Below are positions 7,666 through 16,013 of a stretch of DNA of 64,000 nucleotides, piece after piece; within the stretch, counting starts at the first letter, position 1; each line of letters opens with the position of its first letter. Under the pieces are notes generated by a model. That model searched no databases. It saw only the letters and a program-made list of their open reading frames with translations, and was not told the origin of the DNA. The position numbers were made by a program, and so were the translations under genes. Source of the DNA: Dethiobacter alkaliphilus AHT 1 (GTDB taxonomy: Bacteria > Bacillota > Dethiobacteria > Dethiobacterales > Dethiobacteraceae); assembly GCF_000174415.1 (NCBI RefSeq), contig NZ_ACJM01000001.1, positions 364,682-428,681 of the forward strand. The letters run 5' to 3'.

Positions 7666-7966
7666 GGTTGACATATCTGAACCTGCTGAAAACGACCTTC
7701 GCGACATTGTTAGATATATCTCCGCGCAACTGTCTGCGCCTATGACGGCAATTAAGATGATGGATACCATGAACGAAGCGATAGCGGGACTTGCTCTTAT
7801 GCCGCAAAAATGCTCTTTTGTGACGGATGAAAGACTTGCAATGTTAGGATATCGCAAGCTGCCCGTAAAGAACTATATTGTCTTTTTCACGATAAACGAA
7901 AAGTCAAAAGTCGTTGATGTGGAGAGAATCCTCTACACAAGACGCGACTGGCACCGTTTCCTCTAA
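7652..7966 (+). CDS. RelE/ParE-superfamily toxin
   Basis: The 104-residue protein opens 'MARYKVDISEPAENDLRDIV', the first strand and helix of RelE/ParE toxins. It ends 'NEKSKVVDVERILYTRRDWHRFL', matching the conserved C-terminal strand with its Arg and basic residues. The order antitoxin then toxin with a 14-base overlap is typical of a type II module. Whether it cleaves mRNA at ribosomes (RelE-like) or poisons gyrase (ParE-like) cannot be decided by eye; the 'RRDWHRFL' ending leans towards the RelE/YafQ side. Confidence 0.9.
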   Translation: MARYKVDISEPAENDLRDIVRYISAQLSAPMTAIKMMDTMNEAIAGLALMPQKCSFVTDERLAMLGYRKLPVKNYIVFFTINEKSKVVDVERILYTRRDWHRFL

Positions 7967-8088
7967 ATGTCTTTTCCGTCTGCGGCCACTTTGAATGTTG
8001 TCCCCAGGGATATTTTCTGACACCAGCGGTCCTACTATTTCGCGGAAATATTGCTTAAAAAACCCCAAAAATTTTTTTATAAAAACGC

Positions 8089-8117
8089 TTGCAATGAAAA
8101 AAATAATCTGCTACAAT
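8089..8117 (+). promoter_or_regulatory. Promoter of the candidate noncoding RNA
   Basis: TTGCAA (8089-8094) and TACAAT (8112-8117) are separated by 17 bases. Transcription would begin at about 8124, exactly at the left arm of a 16-bp inverted repeat whose right arm lies just before a terminator. No long reading frame follows. Confidence 0.65.
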
Positions 8118-8123
8118 GTCACT

Positions 8124-8576
8124 AAGCACCATCCCTATAGTAAGTCAGGTTAAACATTTTTTGTAAGAGCGATTTCGTTTTTTGCAGGAAGTAGTTACCA
8201 GTCTTTTAAGTGGATCGTGTTTTTTTGTTTTCGGTTTAGTGTTTTAACAAGTAAGAAGAAGCAATTTGGTATTAAGAAGGTAAGAGGTTGGAAGTTAAAA
8301 AGTAAAAAGTAAAGAGTAAGAAGTAAGTGTAAAAGGTTAACAGTAAGAGTAAGTTAAGAGAAGTAAGCATTAAAAGTAAGATGGAGAAGTTAGTGAGAAG
8401 TAAAGATTAAAAGTAACAAGTAAAAGCAAGATGTAAGAAGTAAGGAAGTGCTTTAAGTATCTTTAAGAGGTTAATGTTAGTAGAAGTTTCTCGAGTGTGT
8501 TTGTCAAGTTGTTTGGTAAACCTATAGGGATGGTGCTACTTGTAAAAGAGGTCTGCATAGCTGCAGACCTCTTTTT
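8124..8576 (+). ncRNA. Candidate ~450-nt structured noncoding RNA with purine-rich core
   Basis: The predicted start lies at the left arm AGCACCATCCCTATAG (8125-8140). The exact complement is found at 8522-8537, so the two ends of the transcript would pair. A strong terminator follows at 8544-8580. The interior, about 8255-8460, consists of imperfect 'aagtaag/agaagtaa' repeats and is strongly purine-rich on the plus strand, with almost no C. No reading frame of note is present. The promoter, closing helix and terminator together argue for a defined RNA. It does not match tmRNA, RNase P, 6S or SRP RNA as I know them. An alternative is a small non-autonomous mobile element whose termini are the inverted repeat. 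Confidence 0.55.
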
Positions 8577-8580
8577 ATTT
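8544..8580 (+). terminator. Rho-independent terminator of the candidate RNA
   Basis: AAAAGAGGTCTGCA pairs perfectly with TGCAGACCTCTTTT (14 pairs, four-base loop) and runs into a T-rich tail. It begins 6 bases after the right arm of the inverted repeat. Confidence 0.9.
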
Positions 8581-8660
8581 TCTTGGGAAAGGATGCATCA
8601 GGATTATGATGCATGAGTCCCCGACCGAAAAACAATCTGGATTCCGCATTATCCAAAAGC

Positions 8661-8850
8661 GACTTTGTTATCTTCAACAATCTAAACAAAATGCCCATAC
8701 AAACTCATCCAGATTCTGAATTAGAAGATCCATTATGTAACACGGCAGTTCTATTACTGGTAGCGTCTTCGCTATTTTTATTTGAATTCTTCTTATCCCC
8801 AACTCCAAGACCCCCTATTAGTAGCAGGACCCATAAAATGGAGTTAGGAA
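8661..8850. pseudogene. Chimeric decayed copy of the helicase 3' end plus the CPBP gene 3' end
   Basis: Bases 8661-8700 match 13149-13188 inside the helicase gene ('gactttgttatcttcaacaa' block). Bases from about 8706 to 8850 match about 13346-13483, which cover the helicase stop and the convergent end of the CPBP protease gene. The roughly 160 bases between these blocks in the original are missing. An 84-residue frame here is only a readthrough of the fossil. It records a copy of the 13-kb region with an internal deletion. Confidence 0.85.
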
Positions 8851-8930
8851 CCGTACTTCACTGCTGAAGACATGATTAATTCGGATTTTGGGAAATACTA
8901 TGTTCAACGATCCAGCAGGAGGACTTATTG

Positions 8931-9539
8931 GTGAGAGACCGATTTACAAATGGATTCATCTCTGGTATTGTTGGTAGCTTAATTGGGGTTCCAATCAGTT
9001 TTATACTGCAAGCTTTGGGGTTTGCTGAGGTTCAAGCAGTAGATTTTACAGCTAAGCTGCTTTATGGCAGACCTGCTATGATGACCAGTGAGATTGTTTG
9101 GGCAACAATTATTGGCATAGGGTTTGCGGGAATATTTGGGGCATTATTTGCCTATTTAATCTTGGCCATTGATAGCAAATACTTGTATCTCAAAGGACTC
9201 CTTTACGGTCCCATAGTTTTTTATCTCTGGTACTCTTTTGTGCTTTTGACCATTGTTGGACAAGTGGAAGTTATAACATTGACTACATCAATTGCAAACA
9301 CAGTTGCCAACATGATTTATGGATTAGTTTTGGCAGTAGCCTATAATTATCTTGATGAAAAGGAATTAATAGGTGAAGACAAAGCTCTGGAAACAGAAAA
9401 GGTCAAAATAAAAAAGCCGCTAATAACATCAAAAAAATATACTCTGCTTTCTGAACAAACTAAAGAATTACACCATCACCGTAAAACGAATATCTTCGGA
9501 AAAGCAGCAAACAAGCTTTTGAGAAGAAAAAAAATCTAA
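8931..9539 (+). CDS. Polytopic membrane protein of unknown function
   Basis: The protein has 202 residues and about four hydrophobic helices, around 9-27, 55-80, 85-112 and 120-138. A long basic, His-containing cytoplasmic tail follows and ends 'KLLRRKKI'. The repeated small-residue helices ('GIVGSLIGVP', 'IGIGFAGIFGALFAY') resemble the YqhR-like conserved membrane proteins of Firmicutes, but I am not certain. GTG at 8931 is chosen because CAGGAGGA ends 7 bases upstream; a TTG one codon earlier is possible. Confidence 0.55.
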   Translation: MRDRFTNGFISGIVGSLIGVPISFILQALGFAEVQAVDFTAKLLYGRPAMMTSEIVWATIIGIGFAGIFGALFAYLILAIDSKYLYLKGLLYGPIVFYLWYSFVLLTIVGQVEVITLTTSIANTVANMIYGLVLAVAYNYLDEKELIGEDKALETEKVKIKKPLITSKKYTLLSEQTKELHHHRKTNIFGKAANKLLRRKKI

Positions 9540-9813
9540 CGACAATAAAGTCCCAGCCTGAGCTATGTATCAATACGTTAAATAGGTGGCTCCGGTAAAG
9601 TAAAATAGTGGCTTCCAAACATTAGTTCAATTGCTAAATTGGCACGGGCTTGCGGTTAATCTAGGGAACACTCCCAAACGAAAACAATTATATTATTTGT
9701 TACGGATGTTTAATTTTGCCGTAACAGATGCTCTGATTCAGCGTAAATGCCTGGTCTACAAATACAAAATATTATTAAACAAGCTAAGCATCATTTAGAT
9801 ATTCAAGCATTTT
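9540..9813. other. Gene-free stretch with possible coding debris
   Basis: No supported gene is seen. A short frame at about 9749-9813 reads 'MPGLQIQNIIKQAKHHLDIQ' and stops just before a terminator. It looks like the tail of a lost gene but has no ribosome site and no recognised family. Confidence 0.25.
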
Positions 9814-9848
9814 AGAAGTCATGAGACCAATGGCTTCTTTTTTTTATT
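9814..9848 (+). terminator. Rho-independent terminator
   Basis: AGAAGTCAT pairs with ATGGCTTCT (one G-U pair, seven-base loop) and is followed by at least eight T residues. The gene it served appears to be degraded. Confidence 0.85.
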
Positions 9849-9995
9849 TTATTACCATGCAAAGACGATAGTTCACATAAAACAACTAATAGTTAGGACC
9901 CAAGTCTCAGATTTTGTAATTTACTCCAATTTATGAAGGACATATGCATAAAGTAGGGAATTTGGAAGGGTAAAAGATAACTGGAGGTCATTTGG

Positions 9996-10511
9996 ATGGG
10001 TTGGGTAGGAGCGTTAATCGTTATTGTTGTATTAGTTGTTGTTTTTGCAAAAAAGCCACCGGCGAAAGATTCAATTAGCGAGCACAGTGAAGTTTTACCT
10101 TATAAGAAAAAGGATTTTTTACTTTCCAAGGGAGATCGAGCTTTGTTTAATGCCCTGAATCAGTTATTGGGTAGCCGAGGGTATTATGTGTTTGCCAAGG
10201 TCAGGATGGGGGACATATTATATCTGCCCAATAATACAGAAAAGAGACAGACATATTGGAATAAAATTCAGGGAAAAAGCATTGATTTTTTGATATGTGA
10301 CGCTACTTATCTGCGGCCTAGGTTTGCCATTGAGGCGGGGAACTCTGCAAATAATAAAAGTGACTTTGTAGAACAAGTCTTTGCTGCTGCTGGGGTACCA
10401 TTAGTGCGGGTTCCCAAGCAGCAAACATACAGCCAGGAGAGTGTTGAACAAGCTTTAAGCCAAACATTGTCTCAGCTGGAAGCTGCGGCTACAAATGAGA
10501 GCAGTAGATAA
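9996..10511 (+). CDS. Membrane-anchored DUF2726 (restriction-endonuclease-like) protein
   Basis: The 171-residue protein has one N-terminal hydrophobic helix (residues 2-19). It is followed by a DUF2726 domain: 'LLSKGDRALFNALNQLL', 'FAKVRMGDIL', 'KSIDFLICDATYLRPRFAIEAG' and 'FAAAGVPLVRVP'. DUF2726 is related to PD-(D/E)XK nucleases and usually ends its core strand in an acidic 'AIELD'. Here the strand reads 'AIEAG', so one expected acidic residue is missing and catalysis may be lost. The ribosome site TGGAGGT fixes the ATG. It lies upstream of a helicase whose own C-terminus carries a similar domain with an intact 'VEVDG'. Confidence 0.7.
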   Translation: MGWVGALIVIVVLVVVFAKKPPAKDSISEHSEVLPYKKKDFLLSKGDRALFNALNQLLGSRGYYVFAKVRMGDILYLPNNTEKRQTYWNKIQGKSIDFLICDATYLRPRFAIEAGNSANNKSDFVEQVFAAAGVPLVRVPKQQTYSQESVEQALSQTLSQLEAAATNESSR

Positions 10512-10539
10512 GGGGCAGGATATACCCCTGAAAGAGTAT

Positions 10540-10573
10540 AAAAAGAAGCAGTAAAATACACTGCTTCTTTTTG
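10540..10573 (+). terminator. Rho-independent terminator
   Basis: AAAAGAAGCAGT pairs with ACTGCTTCTTTT around a seven-base loop and ends in five T residues. It separates the DUF2726 gene from the helicase gene. Confidence 0.85.
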
Positions 10574-10652
10574 CACCCCGGCACTTTTAGCGGTGGATGT
10601 AAGCAATAGTATGGCTTCATTCCCTTACAAAACAGAGAGGGGAGGATTGCGA

Positions 10653-13364
10653 TTGAATACTGACAATAACCTTATCTTGGTAAAAGGTGAGGACAAGACA
10701 GAACAGATAAGCAGATGTGAATATAAAAATGGTAAGTGGCAGATTCAATTTGGGGGAGGCAAAACCTTCTCTTATAGCTACAGCAATGTAGAGCGGTTCA
10801 ATAATCCCGCTATACACGACCCAGCAGAAACTGTGGTCTATCATGGTGATGAACCATTATCCGGTGTACAAAAAATAATGGTCTTTAAGTACCATATTAG
10901 AATTTGTTTTGCAACCGGGTACAAAAAAGTGTATAGCAAAAATGAACTTAAGCTAGAACAAAGCTGCCTGAAAAATGCAGATGCACACAGCTGTTTTGTT
11001 TATCTAAAACAGTTGTCTGACAAAGTAGGTATCTCCAATGAAGAGGGCAAGAGCTTATTAAGTGAGCAATTTAAGAAACTAACCTGGGTAAGCCCAAGCA
11101 GCGTTTTAGCCAAATATCTTAATCCCACAAAACTGGATAAATCTGAAGCAGAGTTAATACCGATCTTTCCTTTTGGGTTTAACTTAAGTCAAAAAGAGGC
11201 CACCGACAACGCCCTGTCTCAACAAATTAGCGTTATTGAGGGTCCTCCCGGGACAGGGAAAACCCAAACTATTTTAAATATCATTGCCAATGCAGTGATA
11301 AATGAAAAAACAGTTGCCGTGGTGTCTAACAATAACTCAGCCACGTCAAATGTTTTAGAGAAACTGACCAAGTATGAAGTTGATTTAATAGCTGCCTATC
11401 TGGGAAATAAGGAAAACAAAGATAGGTTCCTGGCTGAGCAAACGCAGACTTATCCTGATATGACTGCCTGGGAGATGAGTTCCGATGATTATGATCAATT
11501 AAGGACTACCCTCCAAGAGAGAGGGCAGGAATTAAATGCCATGCTAGAGGCTAATAACAAGATGGCCGTTTTTAAGCAAGAACTATCCAGTCTGTCAGTA
11601 GAAAAGAAATATTTTGATACTTATTATAAAGAGACTAACGAAGATAGTAAGCCATATCGCTCTTTATATCGCCATAGCTCAGAAAAAGTAATGGCTCTAT
11701 GGATTGATTATCAGCGAATCATTGCAGAAGACCGAGGAGTAACGGTTAAGGATAAACTCAAATATCTGCTTCGTTACGGCATCGTCAGCTTTTCGTTTTA
11801 TAACAACACACATGATAAGATTATTGCTTTCTTCCAAAAGCAATATTACGAATATAGGATGACGGAATTAGAACAACAAATTAATAAACTCTCGGAGCAG
11901 CTGCAGAATTACCAGTTCGATAAAGCTATGAAAAAATACAGTGAAGATTCAATGAAGCTGTTTAAAGCAAAACTTGCGACTCGCTACATCACCTTTACCA
12001 GACCGAAATTCACAGATAAATCTCTCTGGCAGGATTTCCGTACTTTTAACAAAGAGTACCCGGTTATTTTAAGCACAACACATTCTTTACGCAGCTGTGC
12101 CAGTGCCAACTATCTGTTTGACTATGTGATTATGGATGAAGCATCACAAGTTGATATTGTTACAGGTGCTTTGGCGTTATCCTGTGCAAAAAACGCTGTC
12201 ATTGTCGGTGACCTGAAACAATTACCCAATGTTGTGCCAGAGCAGGAAAAGGAAGAGACCACTCTAATCTTTAATAAATTTGATTTAAATAATGCCTATC
12301 ACTATGCCAACAACAGCATTCTTTCTTCTGTAGTAAAACTGTTTGGCGATGTTCCTAAAACATTACTTAAGGAGCACTACCGCTGCCATCCTAAAATTAT
12401 CGGTTTCTGTAATCAGAAATTCTACAACAATCAGCTCATCGCACTGACTGATGAAGCCGACCGTGATAGACCATTAGTTGCTTACAAAACGGTAAAGGGT
12501 AACCACGCCCGGGGTAAATACAATCAGCGTCAAATTGACGTGATTCTAGAAGAAATTCTCCCCAATCACGTTGATAAAAACAAAGAGCAATCCGTCGGGA
12601 TTATCTCACCTTACCGCCTACAGACTGAAAAGCTTAAAGCGGCGGGCCTGGAAAACGTAGAAATAGATACAGTGCACAAGTACCAGGGCCGGGAAAAGGA
12701 TATTATCATTCTCACAACAGTTGTCAATGAAGTTAATGAATTCGTAGACAATGCCAACTTAATAAACGTGGCCGTTTCCCGAGCAGTGGACAAGTTAATC
12801 CTGGTGGTATCGGACAACGAGAAAAACGATAATTCCAACATTGGTGATCTAATCAGATACATAGATTACAACAATTACGAGATCATCGACAGTGAGATAT
12901 ATTCGGTTTTTGATCTGCTTTACCAAAACTATTCTGAGAAACTATTAGCAAGCATGAAGCATCGCAAGAAAGTCTCACAATACGAATCGGAAAACCTAAT
13001 CAACGCCGTAATAGAAAAAGTCCTGGACCTGCCAGAGTACCAAAACCTCTCCCATGTAATGCATCAACCATTAAAGATGCTCATTCGCAACGCCGAAAAA
13101 CTTAACGATGACGAATGTAGATTTGCCATGAATGTCTTAACCCACACCGACTTTGTTATCTTCAACAAGCTAAACAAAATGCCCATCTTAGTAGTGGAAG
13201 TGGACGGCTACGCCTACCACGCCAATAACCCCAAACAGTTAGAACGTGACAAAATGAAAGACATCATCCTGGAAAAGTACAATATCCCCATCCTAAGACT
13301 AAAAACAAATGAAAGCGGAGAGGAAAGAAGGCTCCGTACTAAACTCAGCCAGATTCTGAATTAG
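10653..13364 (+). CDS. SF1 helicase fused to a C-terminal DUF2726-type nuclease domain
   Basis: The protein has 903 residues. Walker A 'EGPPGTGKTQ' lies near residue 196 and Walker B 'YVIMDEASQVD' near residue 494. Then come 'GDLKQLPNVVPE', 'LKEHYRCHPKI', 'VDTVHKYQGRE'-type motif V and 'NVAVSRAVDKLILV', the AAA_11/AAA_12 layout of Upf1-like superfamily 1 helicases. Residues ~780-903 form a restriction-endonuclease-like domain with 'DFVIFNKLNKMPILVVEVDG' near residue 849. The fusion suggests ATP-driven translocation coupled to cleavage, as in several phage-defence helicases. The TTG at 10653 is preferred because GAGGGGAGGA lies 8 bases upstream; an upstream GTG at 10593 has none. It is convergent with the CPBP gene 8 bases beyond. 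Confidence 0.8.
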   Translation: MNTDNNLILVKGEDKTEQISRCEYKNGKWQIQFGGGKTFSYSYSNVERFNNPAIHDPAETVVYHGDEPLSGVQKIMVFKYHIRICFATGYKKVYSKNELKLEQSCLKNADAHSCFVYLKQLSDKVGISNEEGKSLLSEQFKKLTWVSPSSVLAKYLNPTKLDKSEAELIPIFPFGFNLSQKEATDNALSQQISVIEGPPGTGKTQTILNIIANAVINEKTVAVVSNNNSATSNVLEKLTKYEVDLIAAYLGNKENKDRFLAEQTQTYPDMTAWEMSSDDYDQLRTTLQERGQELNAMLEANNKMAVFKQELSSLSVEKKYFDTYYKETNEDSKPYRSLYRHSSEKVMALWIDYQRIIAEDRGVTVKDKLKYLLRYGIVSFSFYNNTHDKIIAFFQKQYYEYRMTELEQQINKLSEQLQNYQFDKAMKKYSEDSMKLFKAKLATRYITFTRPKFTDKSLWQDFRTFNKEYPVILSTTHSLRSCASANYLFDYVIMDEASQVDIVTGALALSCAKNAVIVGDLKQLPNVVPEQEKEETTLIFNKFDLNNAYHYANNSILSSVVKLFGDVPKTLLKEHYRCHPKIIGFCNQKFYNNQLIALTDEADRDRPLVAYKTVKGNHARGKYNQRQIDVILEEILPNHVDKNKEQSVGIISPYRLQTEKLKAAGLENVEIDTVHKYQGREKDIIILTTVVNEVNEFVDNANLINVAVSRAVDKLILVVSDNEKNDNSNIGDLIRYIDYNNYEIIDSEIYSVFDLLYQNYSEKLLASMKHRKKVSQYESENLINAVIEKVLDLPEYQNLSHVMHQPLKMLIRNAEKLNDDECRFAMNVLTHTDFVIFNKLNKMPILVVEVDGYAYHANNPKQLERDKMKDIILEKYNIPILRLKTNESGEERRLRTKLSQILN

Positions 13365-13372
13365 AAAATTCA

Positions 13373-14170
13373 TTATGCAACATTATTACTGGTAGCGTCT
13401 TCGCTATTATTTGAATTCTTCTTATCGCCAACACCAAGAACCCCTATTAGCAGCAGGACCCATAAAATGGAGTTAGGAACCGCATGAGTTAAAAACGAAG
13501 CCCATGTGGATTGCGTATGCTGGGCAATAAGTGGCGCTATTAACATACCGGGAAGCATCCCAATGAAATGCCACTTTAACACTGCATGAACCACCCATGC
13601 CCAAAGAAAACCATTAAATACCCAAGCCCAACCACCGAATATACCTTCCTGTAAAGGTAGCATATAGCCACGCCACATTATTTCTTCGCTAAACATTGCC
13701 AACAAGTGCAGGGGAATGAATACCACCAGCAGCTTCCAATTACCTTTCAACTGCGTCCCCAGAAAATCCTTAGGTGGGAAGGTGAATTCTTTTAAAGGAT
13801 TAAAAGGTGCCGGCAAAAATTCAGGCGGTGCAAAAAACCTCTTTTTTGCAAAGTATTTTCCAATAGGCTTAAATAGCTCATCAAAGACAATGGTTAATAT
13901 TATTGCAACACCAACCCAGATCCAGTCTCTTCCCTCAATAGGAGTAAAACGAAATCTTTCAGCTACACCACCAATTGTGCCCCCTTCCCTAATGATGTAC
14001 AAGTACAAAGATAAGGGCAGCAGTGGAAAAACAGGCGCCCAAAGAAACATAAAGAACGCATTTAAAAGCGGCACGCCCCGTCTTAACAGTATTGGAACAC
14101 CATAAAAGATACCCAGATATATAAGAAGCCCAGTAACCCCAAAAATAAACAGATGAATCCATAGTTCCAT
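13373..14170 (-). CDS. CPBP-family intramembrane glutamic protease
   Basis: The protein has 265 residues and about seven hydrophobic helices. The CPBP (Abi/Rce1) motif 'SEEIMWRGY' gives Glu162-Glu163 and Arg167. Later conserved histidines lie in 'VVHAVLKWH' and 'LTHAVPNS', which is the usual catalytic arrangement. Such proteases cleave membrane peptides and are often linked to bacteriocin self-immunity or maturation; the substrate here is unknown. The ATG at 14170 is chosen because AAAGAGGTAATAAGA precedes it; a longer frame upstream has no ribosome site. The C-terminus after residue 250 is polar and Asn-rich. Confidence 0.85.
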   Translation of the reverse strand: MELWIHLFIFGVTGLLIYLGIFYGVPILLRRGVPLLNAFFMFLWAPVFPLLPLSLYLYIIREGGTIGGVAERFRFTPIEGRDWIWVGVAIILTIVFDELFKPIGKYFAKKRFFAPPEFLPAPFNPLKEFTFPPKDFLGTQLKGNWKLLVVFIPLHLLAMFSEEIMWRGYMLPLQEGIFGGWAWVFNGFLWAWVVHAVLKWHFIGMLPGMLIAPLIAQHTQSTWASFLTHAVPNSILWVLLLIGVLGVGDKKNSNNSEDATSNNVA

Positions 14171-14367
14171 TCTTATTACCTCTTTCATTAATTGAGCTAT
14201 AACATATTCTAAACTACTATACTGAACAAAAACAAAACAATAATCTTGAAAGCAGAGACTGGGACTAAAATGCAGGTGATACAAGTCACCTAACGAAAGG
14301 TGTCAGTGGGAGGACTACCTGAACGATTTCCCGGGCAAAATCTTGGAAAATTAAAATAATAATTGGC

Positions 14368-14397
14368 AATGTCCCCGGCTCAAATGCCGGTGACATT
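14368..14397. other. Stem-loop in the spacer upstream of 14491
   Basis: AATGTC and CCGGC pair with GCCGG and GACATT, with one mismatch and a six-base loop. No T-run follows on either strand, so it is unlikely to be a simple terminator. It may be a regulatory or mobile-repeat hairpin. Confidence 0.45.
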
Positions 14398-14490
14398 AAC
14401 TTAGAGGATTTAATATCCATTTGAAGGAAATAGAAGTAAACATATGGAATTAAATCTAATTAATAGGGGCAGATAATCGGGGGGAAGAAG

Positions 14491-14847
14491 ATGAAGATTA
14501 CTATGGAAATGAGTAAAGGTGCCTATGAAGTGGCAAAAAAAGTGTATTCAGGACAATTGTCAAGAACTGAGGGAAAGGTTGAGATAAACAGGGTTACGTC
14601 TATGAATGAGGGTTCTGCACAGGCTTTCATTACTATATTTTTGGCTATGATGAATGGAGATGAATATAAAAGAGCCTTTAACAATGATACAAATAAATTT
14701 TTGCTTGAAAGTATTCGGCGGGATTATGGAGAGAAGTTCTTTGAAAATGCGTTAAACGCAGTTCAAAGACACATAGAGTACTACTCTACATTAGGAAAAG
14801 GGAATTTAACAGGTTTACAAGCAATTGTAGATCAAATGAGAAAGTAA
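14491..14847 (+). CDS. Stand-alone HNH-endonuclease-associated N-terminal domain protein
   Basis: The 118-residue protein follows the pattern '[KR]xVYxGxLSRTEGKxEI', 'MNEGSAQAFITIFLAMMNGDEYKR', 'RRDYGEKFFENALNAVQRHIEYY'. This pattern is familiar as the N-terminal module of many HNH and McrB-like restriction proteins. No nuclease motif follows here; the frame ends soon after the module. It may be a regulator or adaptor, or a truncated remnant that kept its start signals (GGGGGGAAG upstream of the ATG). The domain assignment is from memory. Confidence 0.5.
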   Translation: MKITMEMSKGAYEVAKKVYSGQLSRTEGKVEINRVTSMNEGSAQAFITIFLAMMNGDEYKRAFNNDTNKFLLESIRRDYGEKFFENALNAVQRHIEYYSTLGKGNLTGLQAIVDQMRK

Positions 14848-14898
14848 CTTTAATAGAACCGACAGGTATTTCTAGACGTATAATGGGAGCGTTGACCT

Positions 14899-15924
14899 AT
14901 GCCTACGTTACGTAATATGATTGTTGAATTTAATGAAAGCCTTTACTGGGAGAAAAGAGCACAAGGATTATTGGTTGGTGAAGAAGAATTTTCCCTGCTC
15001 AATCAAGAGGAGATTAGCGAGATCCTCGATAAAAACATCATCAAGTCCACAAATAAGGATCTGCTAAACCCGCAAATCGCAGAGGCCATTGCAGCATCCT
15101 TTGAAAAGATTAAGAAAGTTGATCATAAGGTTTTAGCCAAGGAAGTCTACCAGGAGTTTGTAGATTATCTGGCAGGGAAATACGGCTTTAATATTGATAT
15201 TAGTGATACCACCAGCACAATTATAGGGAGCCCGGAAGAGCGCTGGGTGTATCTGTTGCGGGAGACAGAGCGAAGTGAGCACGGCCAAGGAAGTATGAAG
15301 ATCACAGAAATAGCAGATAAACTAGGTTGCAGCAAAAGATCCCTGGAATTAGATATCAAAAGAATTACCCTTACCGGCTTTAAACTCTTAGGACAAAATA
15401 TTAAGTTAGTGGACGAGGAAAACAGCGTATTAAACATGCAGTCCACGCCACACCCCATCGTACTTATGCAAAATATCTCGCAGATCCTGGTCCTGCTTGA
15501 AGGCCTAAGAGCAATGGAAAAAGTCCAGGCATACAGCACCTTTGCCCACTACACTGCCATAAATATCTGGAACCAGTTGACGGAGTATGCACAAAACAAG
15601 ATCTTAGATGCCTTAGAACTTATGGGCCAGGATGCAAATATAGATTGGTACTTAAATCTAAGCTCTGACAGCAACATGGTTAACCGCTTTTTATCAGAGA
15701 CTAAAATGTCTGAGACCGACCCCATGAGCCAATTAATGTATCTGGCCAAAAACCAGATGCCCTTTAACCTGACTTACCAGGACGAAAAGGGCCAACAGGC
15801 CGAGCTGCAGGATTGTACAGTAAGCTTCTTTAACCCGGTAGCATCTGAGATAAGATTGTCCACCCCCCTTGGCGAACACCACTTGCGGGAAGTTAAAATA
15901 TTAGAGATAGAGATATTAACATGA
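14899..15924 (+). CDS. HTH transcriptional regulator, WYL-like architecture
   Basis: The protein has 341 residues. An HTH lies at about residues 132-160 ('SMKITEIADKLGCSKRSLELDIKRI'). It is preceded by an all-alpha segment and followed by a region ending in a beta-rich domain ('FNLTYQDEKGQQAELQDCTVSFFNP'). This HTH plus WYL-like C-terminal order is common in repressors of defence loci. A paralogue of the same layout lies at 18905-19897. Only a weak ribosome site (GGGAG about 10 bases before the ATG) is seen. The ligand and operator are unknown. Confidence 0.6.
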   Translation: MPTLRNMIVEFNESLYWEKRAQGLLVGEEEFSLLNQEEISEILDKNIIKSTNKDLLNPQIAEAIAASFEKIKKVDHKVLAKEVYQEFVDYLAGKYGFNIDISDTTSTIIGSPEERWVYLLRETERSEHGQGSMKITEIADKLGCSKRSLELDIKRITLTGFKLLGQNIKLVDEENSVLNMQSTPHPIVLMQNISQILVLLEGLRAMEKVQAYSTFAHYTAINIWNQLTEYAQNKILDALELMGQDANIDWYLNLSSDSNMVNRFLSETKMSETDPMSQLMYLAKNQMPFNLTYQDEKGQQAELQDCTVSFFNPVASEIRLSTPLGEHHLREVKILEIEILT

Positions 15925-16013
15925 AGTGCGAAAAATTTTTCGCACTCCATTTTTTTTGCCATGCTATTATCTAACTAACCCGCAAGGGAAAACCAATAAC
16001 CGGAGGGATAGCA

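Noticed and set aside
8250..8460. Purine-rich repeat stretch as a CRISPR array
   Set aside because: The repeats are short, irregular and lack unique spacers of constant length, and there are no cas genes in the window.
8125..8537. Retron msr-msd locus based on the paired ends
   Set aside because: No reverse transcriptase gene lies next to it, and the purine-rich core does not resemble a retron template stem.
8613..8867. An 84-residue reading frame
   Set aside because: It reads through a fossil copy of the helicase and CPBP gene ends (8661-8850), partly in the antisense of the protease, so it is not a real gene.
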